From: JBBDIP01 sp040880305
GTDB lineage: Bacteria; Bacillota; Sulfobacillia; Fermentithermobacillales; Fermentithermobacillaceae
Reading direction: 5' to 3'
DNA: 64,000 bases
Assembly (NCBI GenBank): GCA_040880305.1
Contig: JBBDIP010000059.1
Coordinates: 1 to 64,000 of the forward strand
How positions within the stretch are numbered: the stretch's first letter is position 1; every line of letters starts with the position of its first letter. The position numbers and the translations under genes are program-made. This document shows, one piece after another, positions 17,422 through 25,812 of this stretch. A model generated the notes under the pieces. The model was not told the DNA's origin. It saw only the letters and a list, made by a program, of their open reading frames with translations, and ran no database searches.

Positions 17422-18731
17422 TCCAGGTATCCCGCCCGCTTGCCGATGATCTCCAGGAGCCTGACCAGGCCTTTCAGCTCTAACCCGGCTCGCTCCTCGT
17501 CAAATTGGAAACGGCCCTGCCCCGGGTCTGGAAGATGCATCACGATGCTGGCCTCCAGAACCGACATCGTGGATATACCCATAGCGGCGATCCCGGCCTC
17601 GAGCAAATTGGCGCCGTTCCTTGAGTCTTCCACTGTGAAAATGGGAAAACCCATCTCGTCGCCCCAGGTATCCTCGTAGTTTATCTCTACCGATAGCGAA
17701 GCGCTGTTCTTTCCAACCCGAAGGGCCTTTTTGAACTCAGGCGCCAGGTGGCCCAGCTCCTCGGTAACCGTGTCGTAGAGGCGGGAGACGCTCCTGGTGT
17801 ACCTGTCCGGATCGCCGGCGAGGTCGGTCACTAGGTCCTGGAGCGCCCGGAGGCCGGGCTGCTTGGTTGGTTCGCCGCGGTTTGCAGTGATCCCCTTGAG
17901 GATCGGCGTGACCAGGTCTTCAGTCCCTATGATGAGCCCCAATCCGTCCATCGCCCTATGGCCGTAAACCGTGACCGACGTGCCCGGCTCCGCTTCGGAT
18001 CCCGAGAGAAAGGGCAGCGCGTAGGTCTGGTCGGTCACGTGCGGGACGTCGAACTCGGCTGCTAGGTCCCCAATGCCCTTGTGCAGGACGTCGACGCCCT
18101 GATCGTCCACCCGGCCGAACCCGCACCCCGGAGTGGATGAGCCCTGGGAGTAGATGCCACAGAGGTACGGAGCGTGGACCTCGGCGCTCGCGGCCAGCAC
18201 CTCAAGGGATGCCTCGGGGTTGACTGACGCCAAGAGCGACACCGGCGAGTTGCTCACGCCGTGGTTACCGTACACCGCGCCCTGCAAAGGCACCACGACG
18301 ACGTCGAAGCCGGCCCGAGTCTTGGGGATAGGGTAATCGCCCGGTCCGCGTAGGTGCTCGTACTTGGGCGGGATAACGGCGCCGGGAGCCATGAGGCCTT
18401 TTTGACGGGGCGCCAAGCAACGCGGAAGGAGGATCTGTGGGGCGGGACCAGAGTGTCCCCCTGCGAAAGCCGCTTGGCAGGTCATCCACAAGGCTGAAGA
18501 GGGGGTCCCGGCCACGCAGCAGTCGTAATCGCCGCCGTAACTCCCTTTGACGACCTCGCGGATGTGGTCTAGCGCTTTCTCGCCCGGAAGGTCCTCGCCT
18601 GAGCGCTTGGCGGGGCTGGCGGGAACGTCTAGCCCGATCTCCTGGGCTGCCTTGCGGGCCTCATCCAAGACCGCCGGAGCCTCAGCGGCCAGCGTCTGGT
18701 ACATCCGGAATCTGTACTTATGGCGAGGCAT
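17418..18731 (-). CDS. Unrecognised protein resembling a PLP fold type I enzyme
   Basis: A 437-residue cytoplasmic protein I cannot assign. The order of features, an early GTPSSALWM, a central DVVVVPLQGAVYGNHG, an ASVNPEASLE element and then VPHVTDQTYALPF followed by TVYGHRAMDGLGLIIG, looks like a fold type I PLP enzyme such as a SepSecS or cysteine desulfurase relative. At the place where the Schiff-base lysine is normally found the sequence reads GHRAMDG, without lysine, so PLP chemistry may be lost. It starts at ATG 18731 behind GGAAAGGGTGG. The gene is full length and its codon use is like its neighbours. The assignment is low-confidence. Confidence 0.4.
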   Translation of the reverse strand: MPRHKYRFRMYQTLAAEAPAVLDEARKAAQEIGLDVPASPAKRSGEDLPGEKALDHIREVVKGSYGGDYDCCVAGTPSSALWMTCQAAFAGGHSGPAPQILLPRCLAPRQKGLMAPGAVIPPKYEHLRGPGDYPIPKTRAGFDVVVVPLQGAVYGNHGVSNSPVSLLASVNPEASLEVLAASAEVHAPYLCGIYSQGSSTPGCGFGRVDDQGVDVLHKGIGDLAAEFDVPHVTDQTYALPFLSGSEAEPGTSVTVYGHRAMDGLGLIIGTEDLVTPILKGITANRGEPTKQPGLRALQDLVTDLAGDPDRYTRSVSRLYDTVTEELGHLAPEFKKALRVGKNSASLSVEINYEDTWGDEMGFPIFTVEDSRNGANLLEAGIAAMGISTMSVLEASIVMHLPDPGQGRFQFDEERAGLELKGLVRLLEIIGKRAGYLD

Positions 18732-18767
18732 CTGGCCACCCTTTCCTTAGGCGATCCTGCCCAGTCG

Positions 18768-18863
18768 TCAGTCCGATATTCCGAACTTGCCCCAGAACGT
18801 CACGAAGTCCGCCTCGGCCTTTTTGAAGAGGGCCTCTTTCTGGTCGCACTGGTTGCCCGGCAC
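18768..18863 (-). other. Possible coding remnant upstream of the PLP-like gene
   Basis: In the gap before the 437-residue gene the minus strand reads a 31-residue peptide from GTG 18863, with QKEALFKKAEADFVTFWGK and a stop at 18768. It has the look of a folded protein's C-terminal helix and not of random frame, but no ribosome site was seen and I know no match. It could be the tail of a lost gene or a tiny ORF. Confidence 0.25.
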
Positions 18864-18887
18864 AATCCGCTGATGTAAACTACGGCC

Positions 18888-19382
18888 ATGAGAAAATTAT
18901 CTTTAGCCGGGCTTTTTGTTTCACTGGGTCTCGTCCTCCCGATAGGCTTCCATTCACTGGGGCTGGGGTCTTCTTTCCTGCCCATGCACATCCCCGTCCT
19001 GCTTGCCGGCATCTACCTGGGCTGGCGTTTTGGCGCGCTGGTGGGTGTTGTGACACCCCTCCTGTCCGCGGTCCTCACCGGCATGCCACCGCTGACGGTA
19101 GCCTTCATGATGGTGGTGGAGCTGCCTCTGTACGCGGTAACGGTTTCCCTCTTGTACAGGTGGAGTAAGAATGCTTTAGTGTCAGTCGCCGGAGCAGCCT
19201 TGGTCGGACGCCTGGCATATGGGCTCACTGCGTACCTTCTTTTTCCCATCCTTGGCCTGCCGCCGGTCCGGCCGCTGTACCCCGTGACTGCGGGCCTCAT
19301 ATCGGCTATCCCCGGAGTCGTGGCTCAACTGGCCGTGGTGCCTCTTTTGGTGGGGAGGTTCAAGCCGGAGAGGAATGTCTGA
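18888..19382 (+). CDS. ECF transporter S component
   Basis: A 164-residue membrane protein with five to six hydrophobic helices. Its start (SLGLVLPIGFHSLG, then MHIPVLLAGIYLGW) is typical of substrate-binding S components of energy-coupling factor vitamin or metal transporters. The EcfA/EcfT module is not in the window, so it probably shares a group II module encoded elsewhere. Ligand unknown. The ribosome site is weak. It is flanked by divergent and convergent genes and stands alone. Confidence 0.8.
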   Translation: MRKLSLAGLFVSLGLVLPIGFHSLGLGSSFLPMHIPVLLAGIYLGWRFGALVGVVTPLLSAVLTGMPPLTVAFMMVVELPLYAVTVSLLYRWSKNALVSVAGAALVGRLAYGLTAYLLFPILGLPPVRPLYPVTAGLISAIPGVVAQLAVVPLLVGRFKPERNV

Positions 19383-19414
19383 CCGCGGAACAACCCAGTG
19401 CTACGCGGGTCGGT

Positions 19415-21310
19415 TCAGCGGGGCATTTTTTCCGCGGCATCGTCCAACCCAAGCCTGCGCAGCGTTTCGATTGTGGGAATGCCTGTTGCCAGGTCCCAGC
19501 CCCTGGCCAGGTAGTACTGGTCCAGCATGTCGTCCAGCTCGACTACGCTCCCGGCCGAAGGACCGCTATCTGCGGGGAGCGGCTCCTCAAGGAAACGTTT
19601 GGGCAGCGTGTCATCCTTTCGGCGTATCCCCCGGAGGACAATGAAGGCTCTCTCGAGGTTGACGGTCCGCTCGCAGGCCTGCTCGACAACGGATTCATCG
19701 AAACCCAGCCCGGTTGCGGCCCGAAGGAGACTGGCCGCTCTGCCAAAGGGCAGGATTTCCATGTTCACGATGGTGTTCTTGCAGGCGTCCAGGCTGTCGG
19801 AAAGGGCGCACAACTCCTCGAAGTGTTTGACCAATCGACCCTTTCCCTCGTAGGATAGCCGCAGCGCGGCACCTTCTGCTCCATACCTGCGCAAACCTTC
19901 CTTGCGGTCCCCCGTGAACTCGAAGGACGGCTCGGACCTTAGATGGTCGCCTCCTCGCGAGGCCACGGCCAGCCCAAGGGCGTATCCCTTGAGGCCGCGG
20001 GGGTCGGCTTGGAAGAATTCCAGGCCCTTTACGTGCATCGCCAGATCCTCTGAGCCCTTGCCGATCCTCTGCGCCGCTTTCTTCACGCCTAGGGCGAACA
20101 CGTCTCCAACGCCCTCCCGGTGTGCGATCTTGCGTATCATCTCGAGGATGCCGGTGGGCGAACCCCACCTCATGTCTAGCCCGTCCAGGTCAGACGCGGT
20201 AAGGATGCCCTTCTCGAAGCACTCCATGGCGAAGGAGACGCACTCCGAGACGCCGATGACGTCCATCCCGTACCTGTTGCAGAGGTCGACGGCGTGGAGG
20301 CCCAGCTCAAGGTTGGCGTTCCCCACCCGGGAGGTGAACCCGGCAAGGCCCTCGAACTCGGGACCCTCGCTCCCCAGGCCCTTGTGGTCGCCGGTCTGGA
20401 TGCGGAAGTACCTGCTGCAGGGGATAGGGCAGCTCTGACACGCCTTGGACTTCACCTTGTGCTTCCTGGCCAATGTCTCGCCGGATACATCCGCGGCGGA
20501 TTCGAACCTTCCGGTCTTGTAGTGCCGTGTCGCCAGCGCGCCATAGGCATTAAGGGCTCCGACCAGGCGGGTCGTCCCCAACCAACCCCGGGGTTGGTAG
20601 TCGTTGTGGTTGTAGATGTCGCGCTCCAATTCGCCGATCAGGTGCGAAAAAGCCCCAGGATCTCTTACCGCCACCGGCGCCGTGCCCCGCACCGCGACGG
20701 CCTTCAGGTTCTTGGACGCCATTAGGGCGCCCATTCCTGTCCGCGCAGCGGCACGCACCAAGTTGACGAAGATGCCTGCCATGGTGACGCCCATCTCTGC
20801 CGCCGGTCCGGCCACCGCAATCTGTACGCGGTTGTCTCGGATCTCTTCTCGCACCATCCGGTCGGTCTCAGGGATGTCCTTTCCCCACAGGTGGGACGCG
20901 GGACAGATCTCCGCCGCGCCGTCCTTGATGAACAGGTACACCGGGGACGAGGACTTCCCGGTGACTATGACCTGGTCGAAGCCCGCGTACTTGAGCTCGG
21001 GACCGAAGAAGCCTCCCGCGTTGGAGTCTCCCAGAATCCCTGTGTGGGGGGAGAGGCCTGATACGTTGAACCGTGAGGCGCCGGGGAAGAGGGTCCCGTC
21101 CAGCGGGCCCACGCCGAATATCAAAGGGTTGTCAGGAGAATCGGGAGACATAGACGGCGGGACCATTTCCCACAGCCTGCGCATGTTGAAACCGCGCCCG
21201 CCGATGTACTCCAGGGCAAGTCGCTCCTCCAGAGGCTCGACCCGGCAAATCCCGGAACCAAGGTCGACGCGGAGCACCTTGCCCGCGTAGCCAAAACCTC
21301 CAATGGTCAT
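19415..21310 (-). CDS. Aldehyde:ferredoxin oxidoreductase (tungsten/molybdopterin)
   Basis: A 631-residue AOR-family enzyme that oxidises aldehydes to acids with ferredoxin as acceptor. The N-terminal cofactor-binding domain shows DLGSG, EYIGGRGF and NPLIFGVGPL; the FeS ligands are CQSCPIPC near residue 270 and the distant Cys of SLDACKN near 480. The longer open frame starts inside the upstream gene; ATG 21310 behind GGGAGGCGACAGGGA gives the proper MTIGGFGYAGK start. It overlaps the ferredoxin gene by 4 bp, so both are cotranslated, with the ferredoxin gene first. A role in detoxifying or using aldehydes from amino acid fermentation is likely. Confidence 0.92.
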   Translation of the reverse strand: MTIGGFGYAGKVLRVDLGSGICRVEPLEERLALEYIGGRGFNMRRLWEMVPPSMSPDSPDNPLIFGVGPLDGTLFPGASRFNVSGLSPHTGILGDSNAGGFFGPELKYAGFDQVIVTGKSSSPVYLFIKDGAAEICPASHLWGKDIPETDRMVREEIRDNRVQIAVAGPAAEMGVTMAGIFVNLVRAAARTGMGALMASKNLKAVAVRGTAPVAVRDPGAFSHLIGELERDIYNHNDYQPRGWLGTTRLVGALNAYGALATRHYKTGRFESAADVSGETLARKHKVKSKACQSCPIPCSRYFRIQTGDHKGLGSEGPEFEGLAGFTSRVGNANLELGLHAVDLCNRYGMDVIGVSECVSFAMECFEKGILTASDLDGLDMRWGSPTGILEMIRKIAHREGVGDVFALGVKKAAQRIGKGSEDLAMHVKGLEFFQADPRGLKGYALGLAVASRGGDHLRSEPSFEFTGDRKEGLRRYGAEGAALRLSYEGKGRLVKHFEELCALSDSLDACKNTIVNMEILPFGRAASLLRAATGLGFDESVVEQACERTVNLERAFIVLRGIRRKDDTLPKRFLEEPLPADSGPSAGSVVELDDMLDQYYLARGWDLATGIPTIETLRRLGLDDAAEKMPR

Positions 21311-22095
21311 TCCCTGTCGCCTCCCTCGGTCCCGCGGATCGGCCGCTCTTTGCCGGGCTGCGAGAACTTGGGCGTGGCGGGGGAGTCCCCTGCTCGTCCA
21401 AAGGTTAACGCGGCGGTGGGACAGACGTCGACGCACGCGGGATGTCCGTCGCAAAGGTCGCACAGCAGGGGGAACCCGTCCACACCTCGGTGTATAGCGC
21501 CGAATGAGCAGGCCTTGGCGCAGGCGTAGCACTTTCGGCATTTGTCTTTGTCCAGGAGCACCGCTTTGGTCGCGGGATCCCGCGACAGGGCGCCCTCCGG
21601 ACACGCCTGTACACATTTGGCCGTCCCGCACTGCCGGCATACGGCCGGCGAGTCAACCCCGTTTGCCTCGTCCTTGTTGACCCTCACCCTGGACGCCTCG
21701 GGCCAGTACTTACCCTCGTGCTTGAAACTGCACGCCAATTCGCAGCGACGGCAACCTGAGCATTTATCGGCGTCCACCAACAGCCTGGGAGGGATACCCT
21801 CATCCGGCTCAGCCGGTGCTTCGTCGGCGCCGATCGCTTCCACCCTGTATATGACCATCCCGTTTGGGTCGGGGCAGCAGAGCCGGGAAGTAGTGGGGAT
21901 CCAGTCGTTGACCTCGGCGGTCTTCCTCTGCTTGACCGTCAAGAAAGGCATCATGGAGGAAAGCGCCCATATGCACACGTGCTTGCCAGGCGGGATGATG
22001 AGCCTTCCGCCGTCGATTTCGAAGGTATCTCCGACCTTCATGGGAAGGTCGCAGAACCCTTTGACCTCTTCTACTGTGATTATCAACCGGTACAT
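21307..22095 (-). CDS. TIGR04076-type domain fused to a four-cluster ferredoxin
   Basis: A 262-residue protein of two parts. Residues 1-90 match the small TIGR04076 family (VEEVKGFCDLPMKVGDTF, IPPGKHVCIWALSSM), whose role is unknown. Residues 115-240 carry four cysteine groups: CSGCRRCELAC, CRQCGTAKCVQACP, CRKCYACAKAC and CDLCDGHPACVDVCP, the pattern of HycB/DmsB-like electron carriers with four [4Fe-4S] clusters. It starts the operon and overlaps the AOR gene by 4 bp, so it is the likely electron partner of AOR. The fusion of the two parts is unusual. Confidence 0.85.
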   Translation of the reverse strand: MYRLIITVEEVKGFCDLPMKVGDTFEIDGGRLIIPPGKHVCIWALSSMMPFLTVKQRKTAEVNDWIPTTSRLCCPDPNGMVIYRVEAIGADEAPAEPDEGIPPRLLVDADKCSGCRRCELACSFKHEGKYWPEASRVRVNKDEANGVDSPAVCRQCGTAKCVQACPEGALSRDPATKAVLLDKDKCRKCYACAKACSFGAIHRGVDGFPLLCDLCDGHPACVDVCPTAALTFGRAGDSPATPKFSQPGKERPIRGTEGGDRE

Positions 22096-22164
22096 TGGAC
22101 GCCTCCTCGTTGGCTATTTATCAAAAGTTCTGGTAGGCGGGCCGAAGTTCCTTCAGGTTTATGC

Positions 22165-22192
22165 TAAAGCGCACTGGCAGGGATGCCGATAT
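22165..22192 (+). promoter_or_regulatory. Sigma-28 (FliA/SigD) type promoter
   Basis: TAAA at 22165-22168 and GCCGATAT at 22185-22192, 16 bp apart, match the motility sigma factor consensus TAAA-N15-GCCGATAW with one base extra in the spacer. It lies 84 bp before a gene of the flagellar assembly protein A family, which makes the match meaningful. Confidence 0.6.
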
Positions 22193-22275
22193 GTTCTGGG
22201 AAGCTTCAAACGTCCTATCTACCACGCAGAGAATGAGGCCTGATCCACGGCGCCAGTGTTTTTGGGGGGCTTCAA

Positions 22276-24075
22276 ATGAACAGCGGAGAAGAGATCAACC
22301 ACGGCAAAGCGTGGGTTGAGGGCGGGCGGGTACGAGTGCAGAACCCAGGGCCGGGCGGTAAACCGGCCGTAATCCTGCCGTGCCCCAACGTCGAAATCCT
22401 CGTCTCCGGCCGCAAAGTCACTCGAGACGAGCCGCTTGTCGATACCACTCCGATCCAGATCCATTTCCCTGACGAGCAGCCTACCGTCTCATGCCAGGTC
22501 CAGATAGCCCAGGGTGGACTGGAGTGTCAGATCACGCTTCTCATGAGAGACGGGCTTAAGTACGCGCTGAAGGACACGCCTCCTGCCGAGTCGCTGCTAA
22601 TCCAGTTCTCGACTTCTCCGATCGCGGTTACCCCCAACGTCCAGAGTATGCTGGAGGCCCTGAAGGAAAAGGGTGTCGTCTACGGACTCGACATGGAGGC
22701 GTGCAAAGAAGCCTGCGCTCATCCCACCCCCAACGCCTTCGTGGCGGCCAGGGGCGACCCGTTCACACCGGGAAAGGACGGAGAGATCCAGTTCCTGGTG
22801 CCGATGGAGCGGATCGTGGACCTTCCGCTCGACGTGCTTCAGATAGACTTTCGAGAAACAGTCAAGATGCCCGACGTCAAGGCGGGACAGGTTATCGCGG
22901 TCAAGAGAGATCCGGTCCAGGGGACGCCTGGAAAATCGGTCTCGGGCGCCGTAATCCCGGCTCCCAGGTGCAAGGACCCGCATTTTCGCGCCGGCAAGAA
23001 CGTGGAGATAACCGCGGAGCGGGAAGGCTATCAGTCGGCCGTCGCCCGCGCCTCGGGGTGCCCGCTGTTTGCCGAGGAATCCGGCGTCATCAGCGTGGAA
23101 CCCGTGCTGACCCACAAAGGGGACGTCGACCTTAGTTCCGGCAACATGCGCTCCAGCGGCGGGCTCAACATTCTTGGCCAGGTTAGCGAAGGCATGAAGG
23201 TGGAATGCGAGGGCAACCAGGAGATAGCCGGGACGGTCACCGGCGCCACCCTCAAGGCCTGGGGTAGCATCAAGGTGAGGGGCAATGTGTTCAAGTCCAC
23301 TATCAGCGCCGGAAAGGACTCCACCTGGGTCAGGACAATGGACGCGCTGTTTAAGGAGATCGACGAAACCTCGGATGCGGTGCTCGCTTTTGAGGCCCAG
23401 ATAAAGGATCTCATACAGCGCAAAGAGGCCGGTGAACTGACCGAAGGCGACGCGCAGGTCCTCGACGAGGGTGCCCATCTGGAGCGCTTCAAGCGAATGG
23501 TGGTGGTGCTGGCCGCGCTCTACAAAGAGAACCTCATGCTTTTCCCCAAGGAGGTAGCCGAGAAGGTCCGGGCGACCCGCGACTTGCTCTCTGGGTTCGG
23601 CACAGGCGTCTTCGAGAAGACCCACTCTATAGTCGCAGGGCTCAGCGACGCCAGGACATGGATTGTCCAGGAGCTCCTGAAGGGCAAGTCCGACGTCGTG
23701 GTGCCGTACGTGCAGAGCGCCACGATAGAAGCCTCCAGGGACATCATCGTCACCGGGCAGGGCGCTTTCTATTGCACCCTCGTCGCGGGAAGGGCCATTA
23801 AGGTGGTAGGATCGCCCGGGTTGATGAGGGGCGGCGAAGCGCATGCGCGGGAATTGGTGCAGGTCACCTCGGCCGGAGGGCTGGGGGCCGCGCCCACGGT
23901 GCTGGCTGTCTCCAGCGAAGGAAAGATCCAGGCCCAGACCGTATTCCCCAATACAGTCATCACGGTCGGACGCCTCTCGTTCCGGACCGAGAACACCCTT
24001 GAGGCAGTCAAGGCCGCGATGCAGAACAACCATCTCCTGGTCGTAACGGCTACCGGCTCCATCGAAGTCCAGTAG
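22276..24075 (+). CDS. FapA family protein (DUF342, flagellar assembly protein A)
   Basis: A 599-residue soluble protein of the FapA/DUF342 family, which has a beta-helix-like repeat domain and is linked to flagellar placement and motility or to surface regulation. Conserved stretches include the GTPGKSVSGAVIP element near residue 215, the repeat-rich NMRSSGGLNILGQVSEGMKV near 290 and the GSIKVRGNVFKSTISAG step; a coiled-coil-like helical section near residues 350-440 precedes a second short beta-repeat region. It is behind a GGGGGGCTTC site and a sigma-28-type promoter. It is a lone gene; no other flagellar genes lie in the window. Confidence 0.85.
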   Translation: MNSGEEINHGKAWVEGGRVRVQNPGPGGKPAVILPCPNVEILVSGRKVTRDEPLVDTTPIQIHFPDEQPTVSCQVQIAQGGLECQITLLMRDGLKYALKDTPPAESLLIQFSTSPIAVTPNVQSMLEALKEKGVVYGLDMEACKEACAHPTPNAFVAARGDPFTPGKDGEIQFLVPMERIVDLPLDVLQIDFRETVKMPDVKAGQVIAVKRDPVQGTPGKSVSGAVIPAPRCKDPHFRAGKNVEITAEREGYQSAVARASGCPLFAEESGVISVEPVLTHKGDVDLSSGNMRSSGGLNILGQVSEGMKVECEGNQEIAGTVTGATLKAWGSIKVRGNVFKSTISAGKDSTWVRTMDALFKEIDETSDAVLAFEAQIKDLIQRKEAGELTEGDAQVLDEGAHLERFKRMVVVLAALYKENLMLFPKEVAEKVRATRDLLSGFGTGVFEKTHSIVAGLSDARTWIVQELLKGKSDVVVPYVQSATIEASRDIIVTGQGAFYCTLVAGRAIKVVGSPGLMRGGEAHARELVQVTSAGGLGAAPTVLAVSSEGKIQAQTVFPNTVITVGRLSFRTENTLEAVKAAMQNNHLLVVTATGSIEVQ

Positions 24076-24166
24076 GCCCCTACAGCGACGCTCACGAGGC
24101 AGGAGATCCCCTCCACTGGCAGGAAATAGCCCGTTGCCACATTTGCTAGAGACGGAGGTACATACT

Positions 24167-24973
24167 TTGAGAGTGTTCATTTCCGTGGACATGGAAGGCG
24201 TTTCCGGCGTGGTTGCCTGGCCGCAGACTGAGCGCGGCCAGGACGACTATGAACGCATGAGGAGGCTCATGACGCAGGAGGCCAACGCCGCGGTCGAAGG
24301 GGCTCTTGAAGCAGGAGCCACAGACGTGCTGGTCAACGATTCCCACGGCGGGATGCGAAACCTTATCCTGGAGGACCTGCATCCCGACGCCCGGCTCATA
24401 ACCGGCGATCGAAAACCCATGTCGATGATGGAGGGCGTCGGCCCAGGCTTTGACGCGGTATTCCTAATCGGCTACCATTCCCAGGCTTCCTCGACCGGAG
24501 TCCTAAACCACACCTACACGACTCGCGTGGTCCATTACGCTGTCAACGGCAAGGTGATGGGGGAGACAGGGATGAACGCCCTCATCGCCGGGTTCCACGA
24601 CGTCCCCGTGGTGTTGGTGAGCGGCGACTCGATCGTGACGGCCGAGGCCAAAGACCTGCTTGGCAACGTGGAAGGCGTGACGGTGAAGGAGCCCAGGAGC
24701 CAGTTCTCGGCTGCCTGCCTGCATCCCGTCAAGGCCCGGGCGCTCATCAAGGAGGCGGCAGTCAGGGCGCTCTCGGATCTGAGCAAGTACCGGCCGTTAA
24801 GACCGCCGACCCCCTCGACCGTGAGACTGGTGTTCAACGCCTCGGGTCACGCTGACCTGGCATCCATAATGCCCGGAGCGGTCCGGGTGGACCCCCTCAC
24901 CGTCGAGTTTACGGCGCCCGACTACCTGACTGCCTACCGCGGCGCCAGGACCATGATGCACCTAACTTTCTAA
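24167..24973 (+). CDS. dppA: D-aminopeptidase DppA, M55 family
   Basis: A 268-residue zinc D-aminopeptidase that removes N-terminal D-amino acids, for example D-Ala from cell-wall-derived peptides. The N-terminal ISVDMEGVSG with Asp/Glu ligands, VNDSHGGMRN and the IGYHS histidine motif are all intact. TTG at 24167 is chosen because GGAGG lies 9 bp before it and the conserved start LRVFISVDMEG follows at once. It is convergent with birA with a 4-bp overlap. Its nearness to the cell-wall recycling genes fits use of peptidoglycan peptides. Confidence 0.9.
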   Translation: MRVFISVDMEGVSGVVAWPQTERGQDDYERMRRLMTQEANAAVEGALEAGATDVLVNDSHGGMRNLILEDLHPDARLITGDRKPMSMMEGVGPGFDAVFLIGYHSQASSTGVLNHTYTTRVVHYAVNGKVMGETGMNALIAGFHDVPVVLVSGDSIVTAEAKDLLGNVEGVTVKEPRSQFSAACLHPVKARALIKEAAVRALSDLSKYRPLRPPTPSTVRLVFNASGHADLASIMPGAVRVDPLTVEFTAPDYLTAYRGARTMMHLTF

Positions 24974-25812
24974 GCAAAAGCGCCGCTGTCGCTCTGCTTT
25001 TGCCTAACACGCAACGACAAGTCCCCGGCGGAGAAGGCGCGCGTCTCTCCTCCGGGGATTTCCACAAGGGCCCGGCCATCGCGGTCGATTCCCCTGAAGA
25101 TCCCCTGCTTTTCAAGTTGATCCGCCGCAGTTGTGTTGCGCACGACCACAATCTCGCCCAGGAATGCGCAATGCTCGTGGATCCACTGCGCGAGATGCGA
25201 GAGGCCATTTTGGAGGAAGTCCAGATAAGATGCCTCGAGGCGGTTCAAGATGCCGGCGATGAGGTTGCTGCTATTCACGTCGCGCCCGGCGAGGGATTTC
25301 AGCGATGCCGCAGTCTCCGGCAAGTCGCAGGCGTCCACATTTGCGTTCACCCCTATCCCGACCACTACCTCCGCCAAAGGGCCAGATCCGGAGCGCATCT
25401 CGCAGAGGATTCCGCACACCTTCCGGTTGTCTACCAGGACGTCGTTGGGCCATTTGAGGCGCGCGTCGAGTCCCACGGCGCTCCTGATCTCGGCGGCCAC
25501 GCAGTGCCCGGCCACCAGCGACAGCGCCGGGATCCTTTCGGGGGATATGGCGGGGCGGAGCACTGCTGACATGAAGATCCCGCCTGGCGGGGAGGACCAC
25601 TGCCGGCCGATCCTGCCCTTTCCCCCGGACTGGGTCCCGGCTAGGAAGACCGTCCCTTCAGGGTAATCGGATCCCAGGCTCTTGGCGTCCTCGTTGGTGG
25701 AGACCGTCGAGGGGGCATAAAGGATGGTCCGCCCAAGGAAGGAGGTCTCAAGGCCCGCTCTTATCGCGCGAGCCACAAGAGTGTCCGCGGTGTATCCGTC
25801 AGGGCAACGCAA
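24970..25812 (-). CDS. birA: Biotin-[acetyl-CoA carboxylase] ligase, no DNA-binding domain
   Basis: A 280-residue protein that joins biotin to carboxyl carrier proteins by way of biotinyl-AMP. The catalytic GTQSGGKGRIGRQWSSPPGG loop near residue 60, KWPNDVLV near 120 and GIGVN near 150 are intact, and the C-terminal SH3-like domain is present. The N-terminal winged helix of the BirA repressor is absent, so it is a monofunctional ligase. The start is probably TTG 25812, overlapping the end of anmK by 14 bp, with no good ribosome site seen; coupling to anmK is likely. Confidence 0.92.
   Translation of the reverse strand: MRCPDGYTADTLVARAIRAGLETSFLGRTILYAPSTVSTNEDAKSLGSDYPEGTVFLAGTQSGGKGRIGRQWSSPPGGIFMSAVLRPAISPERIPALSLVAGHCVAAEIRSAVGLDARLKWPNDVLVDNRKVCGILCEMRSGSGPLAEVVVGIGVNANVDACDLPETAASLKSLAGRDVNSSNLIAGILNRLEASYLDFLQNGLSHLAQWIHEHCAFLGEIVVVRNTTAADQLEKQGIFRGIDRDGRALVEIPGGETRAFSAGDLSLRVRQKQSDSGAFA

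Noticed and set aside
22597..24192. A 531-codon open frame on the minus strand
   Set aside because: It is antisense to the whole fapA gene, has no family match by eye and results from high G+C third positions in fapA.
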